From positions 94,021 through 158,020 of the forward strand of contig QQUE01000001.1 in assembly GCA_008501765.1 (NCBI GenBank): a stretch of 64,000 bases of DNA, written 5' to 3'. Below are positions 34,542-44,711 of the stretch, piece after piece. This DNA comes from Calditrichota bacterium (lineage in GTDB: Bacteria; Zhuqueibacterota; Zhuqueibacteria; Zhuqueibacterales; Geothermadaptataceae). The translations under genes and the position numbers were made by a program. Numbering within the stretch: the stretch's first letter is position 1; each line of letters starts with the position of its first letter. The notes beneath the pieces are model-generated. The model was given only the letters and a program-made list of their open reading frames with translations. It made no database searches and had not been told where the DNA came from.

Positions 34542-37109
34542 ATGAAATTTGATAAAATTTTCAAAGGTTTTTTTGTTACTATTTTCATCCTTCCTATGCC
34601 TCTGCAAGGCCAAACTTCAGGAAATTTTGACATCGACACATACTCCCGGGTTTTGAATGAAAATAAAAATATGTCCACAGCCGAATTGCTTGGCACCTAT
34701 GCTGCCGGAAACTTTGATGCCCGGGTTGCAGCCCAAAATCAGCCTTTTTACTTGGACAGCATCGATGCTCATTACAAATTAACAGCCTATGAAAAATCCT
34801 TGTTTGATAAAAATGGTTTCGTCGTCACCCAGCGATTGCAGCCGCGAACATTTGCCGATGCCTTTTTAAATATTTATTACAAAGACCTCCCCGTTTTTAT
34901 CTCAACTGATGCGATTTTACATGCACTGCACATGTCCTATGACGATATATTGAAATCTGTTGAATACGCTATTCTGATACCAGAACTGGCAGCACTGATG
35001 ACTGATTTTGCAGGACAGATCGAGAATTTACAGACCAAATATGGCACAAATCAATCCGATGCCATGCAGTTGGCCTTGCGGGACCTGGATATTTATATCA
35101 CGCTTACAAGGCGATTGCTGGGAGAGGCCGCGCCAGCGTTTTACCCTGAAAATCAAAGTGAAATCAACACGCTACTTCAATTCGTGGACGGGCAGGGAAT
35201 GCAAAATATTGCGCTTTTCTCTTCCACGCGTCGGGAATTTGATTTTAGCCAATTTACAATTCGTGGGCATTATACCGAAAGCGAAGAATTGGGTCGCTAT
35301 TTCCAGGCAATGATATGGCTGGGCCGCACGGAAATTTATCTCACGGCACCGAAAGAAGATGATCCGCGGCAAAAACCTGAAGATATTCAGCGGCAAACAA
35401 TGCTGGCTGCGCTCATCGATGAAATGACCGAAAACAAGGCTACGATGGCGCATTTGCAAAAGATGGAAAATGTCATACGCCAATTTGTTGGCGAGTCAGA
35501 TAACGTCACGATCTGGCAGTTCAATGAACTAATGACTGAATGCGGATTCGCCAGCGCCAGTGTATTTGCAGACACCAATAATGTGCGAAAATTGCAGGCG
35601 ACTTTGAAGGAAAAATCCTATGCCGGACAAAAAATTTTATCACAAATTCTCATGTCCAATCCCATGGACCTTGAAAAAATTGAACCGGCTTCGGCGTTTT
35701 TACTGCTCGGCCAACGGTTTATCATCGATTCCTATGTATTCAGCAACGTGGTTTTCGACCGCATTATTTTTCAGAATACCAAAATTAAACGCATGCTGCC
35801 TTCCAGCCTCGATGCGCTTTTCGCGCTGGGGAACGACGCCGCGTTGCAGCTTTTGCAACCGGAACTGGAGGATTACAATTACGCTGCCAACCTGCTGAGC
35901 TTACGCTATCTCATCGATTCGTATGATGACGAATTCTGGCAGCTCTCGCTTTACAATGGCTGGCTCAACTCAATCCGTGCGCTCAATCCACCGCTAGACC
36001 GGAGCGCTTACCCGGATTTCATGCAGACAGCCGCCTGGTGGCAGCAAAAGATGAACACACAATTGGCATCGTGGGCACAATTACGGCACGATAATTTGCT
36101 TTATGCGAAACAGTCGTATACGGGTGGGGTCGGTTGCACATATCCCAAAGCCTATCTCGAACCATTTCCAGAATTTTATGCTGCTGTCGGTCAGTTTGCA
36201 CAAAATGCGCTCTCAGTTTTTACTACAATCGAGTTTCAAAATTCTGGCAATAAAGATTGGATAATTAATTACTTCACGACTCTTTCCACCACGATGGACA
36301 GTCTGGAAATTATTGCACAAAAAGAATTCGACGGCACAGACTTGCACGTGAATGAAATGAATTATTTGCGCAAGATTTTGTACGATCAGTTGGCTGGGTG
36401 TGCCCCGGTTTATCGCGGCTGGTACGCCGATTTATATTATTCTGGGGAAAGTGGTTTAACGAAAGAGGACAGAATCGTCGCCGATGTGCACACGGCTCCG
36501 ACGGATGAATTCGGCAGTTTTGTCGGTTGGGTAAAACATGTGGGAACCGGCCCGCTCAACATGGCAGTGATAAATACAAAAATGCCGGATGGGCATAATA
36601 TGGCTTTTATCGGTCCGGTAATGAGTTATTACGAGCATGTGAGCACTAACTTTAAGCGTCTGACGGATGAGGAATGGAAAACGGTTTATGCTGAGGCACC
36701 GTCGTTTCGGCCAAACTGGACGAATGTCTATCTCGCCAACGAAAAAGGGGAGACCCGTGGGGCTGCGCCGATGTTGGCAACGGATATTTCCCAAAATGAC
36801 GATGAGCACATTAGTTTGCCGACAGAGCCCGTTTTGCTGCAAAACTATCCCAATCCCTTTAATCCTTCGACGTTTATTTCGTTTTCAATCCCCCGGGATT
36901 TGGCTAACAAACACGCGCAACTGACAATCCACAACATTCGAGGTCAATTGATTGCCCGGCTAATTGACGAGCCAATGCCTGCCGGATATTTTACCGCAAA
37001 ATGGGACGGCAAAAATGCGGATGGCAGCCAGGCGACGACAGGTGTATATTTCTATCAGCTCAAAATTGCTGAACATTCGCTATCAGGGCGCATGAGTCTG
37101 GTAAAATAG
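34542..37109 (+). CDS. DUF3160 protein with type IX sorting domain
   Basis: An 855-residue secreted protein with a signal peptide at residues 1-25. The main body (about 60-740) matches DUF3160, with LPVFISTDAILHALHMSYDDIL near 120-140 and many long helices. The last 90 residues form a type A C-terminal sorting domain (NYPNPFNPST, then strands ending GRMSLVK), which directs FCB-group proteins through the type IX system to the cell surface. GAGGAG precedes the ATG. The sigma-54 promoter directly upstream suggests inducible expression. The DUF3160 function is unknown. Confidence 0.88.
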   Translation: MKFDKIFKGFFVTIFILPMPLQGQTSGNFDIDTYSRVLNENKNMSTAELLGTYAAGNFDARVAAQNQPFYLDSIDAHYKLTAYEKSLFDKNGFVVTQRLQPRTFADAFLNIYYKDLPVFISTDAILHALHMSYDDILKSVEYAILIPELAALMTDFAGQIENLQTKYGTNQSDAMQLALRDLDIYITLTRRLLGEAAPAFYPENQSEINTLLQFVDGQGMQNIALFSSTRREFDFSQFTIRGHYTESEELGRYFQAMIWLGRTEIYLTAPKEDDPRQKPEDIQRQTMLAALIDEMTENKATMAHLQKMENVIRQFVGESDNVTIWQFNELMTECGFASASVFADTNNVRKLQATLKEKSYAGQKILSQILMSNPMDLEKIEPASAFLLLGQRFIIDSYVFSNVVFDRIIFQNTKIKRMLPSSLDALFALGNDAALQLLQPELEDYNYAANLLSLRYLIDSYDDEFWQLSLYNGWLNSIRALNPPLDRSAYPDFMQTAAWWQQKMNTQLASWAQLRHDNLLYAKQSYTGGVGCTYPKAYLEPFPEFYAAVGQFAQNALSVFTTIEFQNSGNKDWIINYFTTLSTTMDSLEIIAQKEFDGTDLHVNEMNYLRKILYDQLAGCAPVYRGWYADLYYSGESGLTKEDRIVADVHTAPTDEFGSFVGWVKHVGTGPLNMAVINTKMPDGHNMAFIGPVMSYYEHVSTNFKRLTDEEWKTVYAEAPSFRPNWTNVYLANEKGETRGAAPMLATDISQNDDEHISLPTEPVLLQNYPNPFNPSTFISFSIPRDLANKHAQLTIHNIRGQLIARLIDEPMPAGYFTAKWDGKNADGSQATTGVYFYQLKIAEHSLSGRMSLVK

Positions 37110-37135
37110 TTGATTTTTTGCGACCAATCATTCCA

Positions 37136-37174
37136 AATGCCGGTGTTTGAATTTCTTCAGCGCCGGCATTTTTT
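37136..37174 (+). terminator. Rho-independent terminator
   Basis: AATGCCGGTG and CGCCGGCATT pair over 10 bp with one wobble, followed by TTTTT. It ends the DUF3160 transcript. Confidence 0.85.
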
Positions 37175-37334
37175 ACTATAATTGCACACGAAAAATAGAA
37201 ATGATTAGATTTCTCCAACCTTCCAACTTTCAATCTTCAATTTCCTATCTTTTTGTCAAATAATAATTCCATATAATTTCCCACCGATAACTTGAACGAT
37301 TAGTATTTATTCGAACAAGCAAACGGGTAAAAAT

Positions 37335-38450
37335 ATGTTTAGCCTGACTCTCGATCCTGCACATCTGGCCTCCATGCAAGGGGTCATGCCTGATACAGCC
37401 CAGCTAACTTTTGAACGGCTCTGTCCTTATATGACTCAACCTGTTACGGTCAAATTATACCCGGATGCCGACAATTTGCCCGTTGCCAGTTACCAACTCG
37501 CGAAGCAACTCACGGACGCAAAAAAGAACACCCCTGAATTGCGCAATTTCCGCTTTGATGAACTAAAAAAAGAGTCCGACTGGCCTGTTCCGATGATAAT
37601 CAAAAATGACTTTTCACAACTTGAACCGGGCAATGTGCTTCTACTCAACGCCAATCTGCGCCGTGGGTTGGGCGATTTTCTCCTGATATTTCCGGCTTTG
37701 AAAGCTCTTGCAAATCGGTTTCGAGCTCTTGGCTGGAGCGATAAATTCGGTATTTCCACGAACTCGGAATTCGCACATCTCCTGCATGGAAAAGACTACA
37801 TCAGTGAAGTATTGCCGGAGTTTCCCAATATTGATAAAGTTAGTGCCTATGATTATGTTTTGGAATACGGGCTGCATGTTGACCGGATGAAAGACTTGGC
37901 TCAGCTCGCTGACTGGCGTGACACCGATCTGCAAATTACCCTTGAAGTTTCCACTTCAGCACGTGAAAAATGGCAGCCGCGTTTTATGCAAAATGATAAA
38001 AATATTTTTGTGAACTGGTCATCCTTTGACAGGCAACGCAGCCAAAACAATGAATATTTTGCTGAAATTAAAGCCCACTATCCGCAGGCTTCGTATTTTA
38101 CCAGTGCTTTTCAAAACCCGGTGGCAGGGGAGTTGTTTCCGGGAGGCCCGCTCAATCTGTGGCCACAGGGAAAAAGTTTAACCGACCTGTGCGCCATTCT
38201 TTCATGCATGGATTTAGTGATCACCACAAACACCGGGATCGCCCACGTGGCAGCTGCGTTGGGCATTCCGACAATCACACTTTTCACCGGGCGTTTGTAC
38301 TGTTGGGAGGGCTACTGGCCTGATTTGCACACGGCATTTTATCCGTCCATGATGCCGATTGGGCTGACGGAAGATTTTAAAATTGCTCAATTGTCGGAAA
38401 GCGAATTGCAGGTTAGCATTTTTGAAAAAATGCAGGAGATTTTAAAATGA
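37335..38450 (+). CDS. Family 9-type glycosyltransferase
   Basis: A 371-residue cytoplasmic protein of the ADP-heptose:LPS heptosyltransferase-like GT-B fold. The N-terminal half contains LRRGLGDFLLIFPALKALANRF (about 108-129), the acceptor-side motif RGLGD. The C-terminal half has DLVITTNTGIAHVAAALGIPTITLFTG (about 295-321), the GT9 sugar-nucleotide-binding hallmark. A 70-residue N-terminal extension is not part of the family core. It likely adds a sugar to lipopolysaccharide core or another glycan. It stands alone, convergent with the YihY gene 53 bp away. Confidence 0.82.
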   Translation: MFSLTLDPAHLASMQGVMPDTAQLTFERLCPYMTQPVTVKLYPDADNLPVASYQLAKQLTDAKKNTPELRNFRFDELKKESDWPVPMIIKNDFSQLEPGNVLLLNANLRRGLGDFLLIFPALKALANRFRALGWSDKFGISTNSEFAHLLHGKDYISEVLPEFPNIDKVSAYDYVLEYGLHVDRMKDLAQLADWRDTDLQITLEVSTSAREKWQPRFMQNDKNIFVNWSSFDRQRSQNNEYFAEIKAHYPQASYFTSAFQNPVAGELFPGGPLNLWPQGKSLTDLCAILSCMDLVITTNTGIAHVAAALGIPTITLFTGRLYCWEGYWPDLHTAFYPSMMPIGLTEDFKIAQLSESELQVSIFEKMQEILK

Positions 38451-38503
38451 TTTGTTGATAAACATGGCTTACAAGCGCTTTGCATTTCTTATTTTTACTT
38501 GAA

Positions 38504-39433
38504 TCAGGCCTTTTTAAAATTCCGCCTTTCGAGGAACAGTTGGCCAATCATTGCCGACAGTAACATCGTCAGCGAACTCAGATAAATCCAGAAAACCCCG
38601 ATTATGAAAACGATATACGCCCCGTAGATATCCCCCCACGCCGAGAGGTGCGCCAGATAAAAACCAAATGTTTGATGCACCAACTTCTGAAAAAGAGTCG
38701 TCCAGAATGCTGTCAAAAACACCGCCCGTTTCATAATGCGCTTGTCTGGAATAAAATAGATGAGCATGCTGCTGATATAAAAAATCGTGATCAAAGCCAC
38801 CATATTGAAAAAATGGACTTCAAAATCGCCAAATTGCACGCCGAGCGATTCTTCAATTTTATGAGAAAATTTGAGCAGAATTTGCAACGAGGGCAGGAAA
38901 GCGAACGACAGTGTAAAAAAGACCAGGATTAGCAAAACCAGCAGAATATCCTTCGCTTTGCCCATAATTTGGTTCGGTGATTTTTCAACCCGGAAAATGA
39001 CATTGAGCGATGATCGCATGCTGGTAAACCAGCCGCTTGCGGCAAAAAGCAACCCGAAACTTCCGAGCCATCCGGCCATATTTTTATGGGCGAAAACAGA
39101 TGTTACACGGGATAACAGGAGTTCTTTGAGAAAAGCAGCGCTTTCCGGGTAGGGCATCAGTGTGTCGACGAAATATTCAATTTGCCCGGTGATTTGTTCG
39201 ATTGGCACGAAAGTTCCGAGCACGAAAAAAATCACCAGCACCAGCGGAATAAGGCACAGGGAAAGTGAAAATGAAATAGCCGATGAAAATAAAAACAAAT
39301 GATCGGAGCCAGCGCGATGATACAATCCGCTCAAATAGTAAGCGACGACTGCGAGCAATTTTCGGCTGGTTAATACTACCGTGGGCCAGACGGTTGAGAA
39401 GATTCCGTTTTCTGATTCCGTTTTCTTTTCCAT
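38504..39433 (-). CDS. YihY/BrkB family membrane protein
   Basis: A 309-residue inner-membrane protein of the YihY/virulence-factor-BrkB family (once misannotated as RNase BN). About six hydrophobic segments are seen. SSAISFSLSLCLIPLVLVIFF corresponds to the family's first helix, and GSFGLLFAASGWFTSMRSSLNVIF holds the conserved W and N positions. The C-terminal helices end in LSAMIGQLFLERR. The function is uncertain, with membrane transport or lipid homeostasis suggested in relatives. It is last in order after a YqjDEK-like operon and is 17 bp from it, so it is probably co-transcribed. Confidence 0.9.
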   Translation of the reverse strand: MEKKTESENGIFSTVWPTVVLTSRKLLAVVAYYLSGLYHRAGSDHLFLFSSAISFSLSLCLIPLVLVIFFVLGTFVPIEQITGQIEYFVDTLMPYPESAAFLKELLLSRVTSVFAHKNMAGWLGSFGLLFAASGWFTSMRSSLNVIFRVEKSPNQIMGKAKDILLVLLILVFFTLSFAFLPSLQILLKFSHKIEESLGVQFGDFEVHFFNMVALITIFYISSMLIYFIPDKRIMKRAVFLTAFWTTLFQKLVHQTFGFYLAHLSAWGDIYGAYIVFIIGVFWIYLSSLTMLLSAMIGQLFLERRNFKKA

Positions 39434-39450
39434 TTTAGCGGGAATTCACT

Positions 39451-39753
39451 CTACGCACCGGAGGCATTCTTTTGGCTGTTTTTGGGGGAGCGGCTTTCAT
39501 TCAGTACAAATGGAATAAGCATGGCTGCGGCAGCCACGAGCAGCAATTTAAATTTATGTTTGTTTGTGCCACCAATGATTGATTGCAGCGCTGGAATGGC
39601 CAACAGTTTTGGCGCGACAGTTTTACTCAGATTGTGCAAAGCTCGTTTCGGATTCAATTCCTTTTTGAGAAGCCTTGTTTCAAGCTGCAGGATACGGCGG
39701 TGCGCCGCTATTTTTTCCTGCAATAATTTCTTTTCAAATTCATTCTGTTTCAT
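39451..39753 (-). CDS. YqjK-position small membrane-associated protein
   Basis: A 100-residue protein with a charged, helical N-terminus (residues 1-50, heptad-like Leu and Lys), a hydrophobic stretch KLLLVAAAAMLIPFVL (about 69-84) and a polar tail. It has no clear family match. Its place as the third gene after DUF883 and phage-holin-like genes is that of yqjK in the enterobacterial yqjDEK operon. Its ATG overlaps the stop of the preceding gene (ATGA at 39750-39753), so it is translationally coupled. A role in membrane stress is inference from that position only. Confidence 0.65.
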   Translation of the reverse strand: MKQNEFEKKLLQEKIAAHRRILQLETRLLKKELNPKRALHNLSKTVAPKLLAIPALQSIIGGTNKHKFKLLLVAAAAMLIPFVLNESRSPKNSQKNASGA

Positions 39754-40133
39754 TTTTTTGATCCAAAGAATTCCTGGTCATTTTTAAACTCTTCCATGGA
39801 GGCTGCGAACGGTTTGGGTGAGTTTTTCATTTTTATCCGAATGCGCAAAGCTATCACCGCGGCCAGCAGCAAGTAAAATCCGGTAAATCCAAAAGCCAGC
39901 CAAATATTGAATTTCCAAAAAAGAAGCAGCAGGGCCAGATTGAGCATAAAAAATCCGAAAAAGACGGCCATGGTAGCGACGAGCACCGCAACCAGCAGGC
40001 CGATAAATCGTCGCTTTTCTTCGCCAAATTCCATGGCGAAAAGCTCAATTCGCTGATGCAGCCCTTCGAGAAAAATCACCCACAAACGGTGCAAGGCGTC
40101 CACAAGATTATTTTTTTCTGCAGCCATGAACAT
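39750..40133 (-). CDS. Phage-holin-like superfamily protein (YqjE-like)
   Basis: A 127-residue protein with two adjacent membrane helices (about 45-66 and 71-93) after an amphipathic N-terminus (LHQRIELFAMEFGEEKRRF). This is the pattern of the Actinobacterial Holin-X/YqjE family, which is not a true holin. It lies directly next to the DUF883 gene and overlaps the next gene by four bases. In E. coli this pair is yqjD-yqjE, expressed in stationary phase and linked to ribosome tethering at the membrane. Confidence 0.82.
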   Translation of the reverse strand: MFMAAEKNNLVDALHRLWVIFLEGLHQRIELFAMEFGEEKRRFIGLLVAVLVATMAVFFGFFMLNLALLLLFWKFNIWLAFGFTGFYLLLAAVIALRIRIKMKNSPKPFAASMEEFKNDQEFFGSKK

Positions 40134-40436
40134 TTAACCCCGTCGGTTGAGCAGCAATCCGAGCACAAATCCAACTCCGGCAGCCACGGCCACTGAAGAC
40201 AGTGGATTCTTACGAATATGCTCTTCCGCATCGGCCAGCGATTCTTTCATTTGTTGTTCGGCCACACCTTTTATTTCGTCGGCTTTTTTTGAAAGTTCAC
40301 TTAGATTTTCAGTCAATTTATCTTCGGCCTCAGCTATTAAAGCGTTGAGTTTTTTCAGATAATCTTCTTTATGCTGACTCTGGGATTTCTCCTGCGTTTT
40401 GCCGTCGTTAACTTTTTCTACCTTTTTTTTTGCCAT
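40134..40436 (-). CDS. DUF883 protein (YqjD/ElaB-like)
   Basis: A 100-residue protein with a highly charged helical N-terminal region (about 1-70, heptad spacing typical of a coiled coil) and one C-terminal membrane helix, KNPLSSVAVAAGVGFVLGLLLNRR. Ending in Arg-Arg-Gly after that glycine-rich helix is the hallmark of YqjD/ElaB proteins, which anchor at the inner membrane and bind stationary-phase ribosomes in E. coli. It is the first gene of a four-gene operon with YqjE-like, YqjK-position and YihY genes. Confidence 0.88.
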   Translation of the reverse strand: MAKKKVEKVNDGKTQEKSQSQHKEDYLKKLNALIAEAEDKLTENLSELSKKADEIKGVAEQQMKESLADAEEHIRKNPLSSVAVAAGVGFVLGLLLNRRG

Positions 40437-40740
40437 ATTGTCCCTCGATTTATTATGGGTTGAATGCCCCGTTAAAATTGATTTTTCATTATTTCGATTT
40501 ATTAAATCGAACGGCTATTGGGCAATGCAATAACTTCATTAAAAATAATGCTTTTTTTCTCTGTCGCAAGGGGAAAATAACTTCCTTACAACGAGTATTA
40601 GGCATAGGTGACAGATTAAAGTCGATATTCGATTAAATATCGCCGCCTTCTTTGTTGATTTTTTAACATGAATTTCTAATATTGGGAGACAGCTTTGCTT
40701 CCAACCTTTGTTTCATTAGACACTTAACCCGAGGTGCTAA
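40437..40740. other. Divergent promoter region
   Basis: About 300 bp between the DUF883 and beta-propeller genes. At 40684-40698 a GG-N10-GC pair (GGGAGA-CAGCT-TTGC) weakly resembles a sigma-54 promoter for the gene at 40741. GTCGATAT at 40621 resembles one half of the shared upstream element, but the other half is not present. Confidence 0.35.
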
Positions 40741-43623
40741 ATGAAGAAATCCGCATATTTTCAAATATTCATTTTGATGTTTTTTTTCAACACTTCTCTA
40801 TTTTCCCAAAATCCATCCAACGAATTTAAACTTGCCTGGGAAACCGAGTTCAAAACCAACCATGGTTACCCAAATTCCCATTTTACGGAAATTGTATTAA
40901 GTGACGACGGCTCCATTTACGCCACTGGAAATGATTTTGGCGAATATGGTACAAGTGAAGCAATAATTGCCAAATATGACGCGGATGGAAATTTGATCTG
41001 GCAGCAGTTTTTTAAGGGAAACGGAATTTTTCATGCGGGTATTGCTCTTCATCTTGATCAAGCAACTCAGGAACTTAGTGTTATTATTGGTGAAGGAGAT
41101 AATACATACGGCTCCAGCCAGTTTTACCTCGTGAAATACAGTTCAACAGGAGCACTGTTGTTTTCAAAAATAATGGAATTGGAGGCAGTGGAATCGCATC
41201 ATATTCAGGAGCCGCTATTTGATTCCAATGGAAACATCTATTTGCTTTATGGTAAACGAAATAGCGGAACAACTCAGGATGGTTATCTGGTTAAATATTC
41301 GACTGAAGGAGACGTGCTTTGGCGAGTAGCATATGGTGGTGCAGATGAGAAGGTTGGATCCAATATTTATGGTTTAGATTCCAATGATAATATTGTCATT
41401 TCAGCTTTGATAACAGATTCTTCGATCGGTAATAGTACCCTGCTTTTGTATAAACTAAATCAAATTGGAATTATGGACTGGCAAATCCAAAAAGATTTCG
41501 ATAACAATATATTTTATCCTCATTTGAAAAAAATAACATTTGATGAAGATCAAAACATAACGGTTTGTTGGGATATATCAACGTATGATGAACATTCAAT
41601 AAATGTTTTTTCATTTGATTCAACAGGAGCTGAAAAATGGACACAGCAATTCATTCCTGAACACACGGATGAAAAAATAGAATTGCGCACTGCCTTTCAA
41701 ACTCAAAATGGCGATTTATATTTATTGGGTGATATCCGTTCAAAGGGAATGCAAGTTATTAAATATAACAAAGATGGGGATCAGCAATGGAGTCGACTTC
41801 TTTCCCACGAAAATTGGCATAGTTGCTGGCAAGCAACGCTGGTTCAAGATAAAAATGGCAAAATAATAATCAGTGGAGAAGCTGCGTTATTCTATAGTCT
41901 TTCGTCGCCTTTAACTGCATCTTTTGCCTACAAAATTGACAAAAATGGTAGAATAGATGGCCTATTCGCTGATTCTTATAACTACACATTTGGTTCTAGT
42001 TCACAGAGTTGTATTAAAATAACCAATGAAGGTGACGTGCTGACTTGTGGCGCTAATGCCGGTCAAAGAATAATTAAAAAATACAATGCAACAGGACAAC
42101 TTGTATGGCATCAAAAAGAAGGTCGCGAAATTGTAACAGATGATGAATTCAAGGCAATGGTCCATACGAAAGATGGAGAAACAATTATTTTAGCGCAGTC
42201 CAGCGGCGACGTGGTTTTAACAAAATGTGACAGCGATGGAGGTGTAAGCTGGCAAACAATTTATGATACAGACAATCGCGGTTCAACACTCCATTCTTAT
42301 CTTGCTATCAATTCAAAAGGAGATATTTTTATTACACTTATCCAGGGTACTGATGTTGAAGAATTTGACCATTTACTTATTAAATTTAATAAAAATGGAG
42401 CAATTTCGGGCGAATATATTCTTCAGAATGCTCGATTCTGGGGTGTCGGAAAATCTATCTTAATCGATAAAAATGATTGTGTTTATCTACTAGGTTCCTT
42501 TGGCACTGTAAGCAATCGACAACCAGCACTTTATAAATTTGATGAAAATGGTAATGAAATCTGGCGTTTTGTTAATTCGCCGACAGAAGCCACTTGTCTT
42601 GAATTTGAATCTGCTACTCTTGATCTCTTTTCAAACATCGTTATTTTAGGCACAGATATGGAACGTTGTGGTTTAATATCAAGCAACAGAAATATTACTA
42701 TTATAAAACTATCCTCCAGTGGGAAAAAAATATGGGAGAAAAAATGGGATGGACCTGAAAATAGTACAGACTGGCCCCAATCTTTACAAACTGACCACAA
42801 TGGCAATATTTATTTCGCTGTTAACTCCTACATGCAGGATACTGGCTATACAGCTGGAGTGATTAAATTGTCTCCGGGGGGAGAAAAACGGTGGCAGTAT
42901 TTTGATCAAACCAATGTGCAAGGCAGTAAAACTGTTTCTGATTTTAAGCTGGATGTTTTTGGAAATGCAATCTTGGCTACCTGGATCGGTACGATTCATA
43001 AACTAAATACCGATGGAGACTTGGTATTCAAAAAAATAATGTTTACTGACTCAAGTAATTTTTTGGGTAGCAGCTTGGCGGTTGATAATTTTGCAAATAT
43101 ATTTTTATCTGGAAGAATCAGTCAGTATGATGAAACGCGTTATTATTCCGAATATGTTCAAACAAATCTCCTACAATTAACACCAAACGGGGAAACGGTA
43201 TGGATGGAACAGCTGCCACCGCAGCAGCGGCAGCCATTTGTTAATCAGCTTGAAATACCTAATAATTTTTATACAATAAGCTATCGCGGTGAATATGGAG
43301 CCAGGCATATTGTCTTGCATAAGTACAGCCCGGTTGTTGATTCAGCAGCTACTACCGGGAATGAAAAAATCAGGTTGCAATCTTTCCCAAATCCGATAAG
43401 GGTAGCGACACGAATCGACTATTTCCTTTCGCAGCCAGATAAAGTCAATATCAAAATTTACGACGTCCTCGGGCGGGAAGTGACCACAATTTACAAAGGC
43501 GAGAAAGAAGCCGGCTCCTACTCGGTACTCTGGCATCCCGGGAATATCGCCGATGGCAATTATTTTATTGTGCTCAAAGCTGGCAGCAAGAAAGATGTGT
43601 GCAAGGTGACATATTTGAAGTAA
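40741..43623 (+). CDS. Secreted beta-propeller protein with type IX sorting domain
   Basis: A 960-residue secreted protein with a signal peptide at residues 1-22. Residues about 25-870 consist of roughly 15 repeats with the SBBP/PQQ-like pattern (for example IIAKYDADGNLIWQQFF and LVKYSTEGDVLWRVAYGG): a Lys-Tyr-x-x-x-Gly core and a W-x-x-x-F/Y strand, as in beta-propeller blades. The last 80 residues (FPNPIRVATRIDYFL through CKVTYLK) form a C-terminal sorting domain. It likely sits at the cell surface. The gene ends 2 bp from the convergent GH5 gene, leaving no room for a separate terminator. Confidence 0.85.
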   Translation: MKKSAYFQIFILMFFFNTSLFSQNPSNEFKLAWETEFKTNHGYPNSHFTEIVLSDDGSIYATGNDFGEYGTSEAIIAKYDADGNLIWQQFFKGNGIFHAGIALHLDQATQELSVIIGEGDNTYGSSQFYLVKYSSTGALLFSKIMELEAVESHHIQEPLFDSNGNIYLLYGKRNSGTTQDGYLVKYSTEGDVLWRVAYGGADEKVGSNIYGLDSNDNIVISALITDSSIGNSTLLLYKLNQIGIMDWQIQKDFDNNIFYPHLKKITFDEDQNITVCWDISTYDEHSINVFSFDSTGAEKWTQQFIPEHTDEKIELRTAFQTQNGDLYLLGDIRSKGMQVIKYNKDGDQQWSRLLSHENWHSCWQATLVQDKNGKIIISGEAALFYSLSSPLTASFAYKIDKNGRIDGLFADSYNYTFGSSSQSCIKITNEGDVLTCGANAGQRIIKKYNATGQLVWHQKEGREIVTDDEFKAMVHTKDGETIILAQSSGDVVLTKCDSDGGVSWQTIYDTDNRGSTLHSYLAINSKGDIFITLIQGTDVEEFDHLLIKFNKNGAISGEYILQNARFWGVGKSILIDKNDCVYLLGSFGTVSNRQPALYKFDENGNEIWRFVNSPTEATCLEFESATLDLFSNIVILGTDMERCGLISSNRNITIIKLSSSGKKIWEKKWDGPENSTDWPQSLQTDHNGNIYFAVNSYMQDTGYTAGVIKLSPGGEKRWQYFDQTNVQGSKTVSDFKLDVFGNAILATWIGTIHKLNTDGDLVFKKIMFTDSSNFLGSSLAVDNFANIFLSGRISQYDETRYYSEYVQTNLLQLTPNGETVWMEQLPPQQRQPFVNQLEIPNNFYTISYRGEYGARHIVLHKYSPVVDSAATTGNEKIRLQSFPNPIRVATRIDYFLSQPDKVNIKIYDVLGREVTTIYKGEKEAGSYSVLWHPGNIADGNYFIVLKAGSKKDVCKVTYLK

Positions 43624-43625
43624 TT

Positions 43626-44711
43626 CTATTTCCCTGCCATCAGCGCGTCGAGCAGGGTTTGATTCCAGCTGTTTGTTTCACTATCAAAAGCGCCGAATCC
43701 GGCGATAAAATCCCAGTAGGCCCAGCTGAACTCATTTCGTTGCGCAGCGAGAACCACGTACATCGTCCACCAGCCCCGGGATTGCAAATCTGCTTTTTCG
43801 TAGGCTCCGAATTCTCCCATATAAATGGGCCGGTTTTCATTTTGCGCCCAATTTTTCACCAGTTGAAAATCATTGTCCACTGCGAGGCGCTCGGAAGCCG
43901 TACCGCTCCATTTTATGCCCAGCCAGGCGTCGGAGCCGTTAACCCAGTCAGCCCCCTGGTGGGTGAAAAAGAATGGGTTGTAGTAGTGGAAGGTGACGAT
44001 GATATTTCTGTCTTCTGCAGGCAGTTGTAACTTTTGCAGCCCAACCAAACTGCCCCAATCGGCTGGATCAATTATTAACGTCCGCCCGGGATTGGTTTCA
44101 CGAATCACGTTGATCGCCTCGATTAAATAAGCATTCCACAGCGTCGCTGTCAAATTATCGTGCGGTTCGTTGAGCACTTCGAAAATTAAATCGGCAGCGT
44201 AATTTTGATAGCGTTCCGCAATCTGCCGCCACATGCCGAGAAAACGTGCTTTTTGTGCCTCCGGTTCGGCCATCAAATCAGTAAAATGGTGGAAGTCAAG
44301 AACAGCGAGCAATTCACGGGACAGGGCTTGATCGATGGCCCAATCCACTCGACTAAAAAATGTCGCGTCGATCGTGTACGGAGCACTGTCGGCAGCGTGA
44401 GTCGACCAGCGCACCGGAATGCGCACGGCATCAAATCCGGCATTGGCGATTTCCTCAAAGTAATTCTCTTCAAGCACAACATCCCAGTCACCTTCGTTTG
44501 GCGCTTCGAGCGCATTCCCCAAATTCATGCCACGGCCGAGTTTGGCATTGTGCGCAAATACATCAATTTCACCTGTTGTTGGCGGTGAATTCTTGTAGTC
44601 AGGTTCGTTTTGATCCGGCTTGCTTGGTTCTTTATCACAGCCGGTTACAAATATAAGAAAGGCGATAAATAACGTAGTAATTAGGTGGCGCTTTTTTATG
44701 GGATGTGGCAT
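43626..44711 (-). CDS. Glycoside hydrolase family 5 lipoprotein
   Basis: A 361-residue lipoprotein with lipobox FVTGC near residue 25. The GH5 (beta/alpha)8 barrel starts at LGRGMNLGNALEAP. The acid/base Glu lies in FEVLNEPHDN and the nucleophile in IYMGEFGAYEKAD, with RIPVRWS and the VTFHYYNPFFFTHQG segment lining the site. These motifs fit beta-1,4-endoglucanase or related subfamilies. The protein would cut plant-type or other beta-glucans from an outer-membrane position. A sigma-54-like promoter at 44785-44800 lies upstream, which suggests regulated expression. Confidence 0.9.
   Translation of the reverse strand: MPHPIKKRHLITTLFIAFLIFVTGCDKEPSKPDQNEPDYKNSPPTTGEIDVFAHNAKLGRGMNLGNALEAPNEGDWDVVLEENYFEEIANAGFDAVRIPVRWSTHAADSAPYTIDATFFSRVDWAIDQALSRELLAVLDFHHFTDLMAEPEAQKARFLGMWRQIAERYQNYAADLIFEVLNEPHDNLTATLWNAYLIEAINVIRETNPGRTLIIDPADWGSLVGLQKLQLPAEDRNIIVTFHYYNPFFFTHQGADWVNGSDAWLGIKWSGTASERLAVDNDFQLVKNWAQNENRPIYMGEFGAYEKADLQSRGWWTMYVVLAAQRNEFSWAYWDFIAGFGAFDSETNSWNQTLLDALMAGK

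Noticed and set aside
43624..43625. Overlap of the convergent beta-propeller and GH5 genes
   Set aside because: The stops are only 2 bp apart but do not overlap. It is compact, not a frameshift or fusion.
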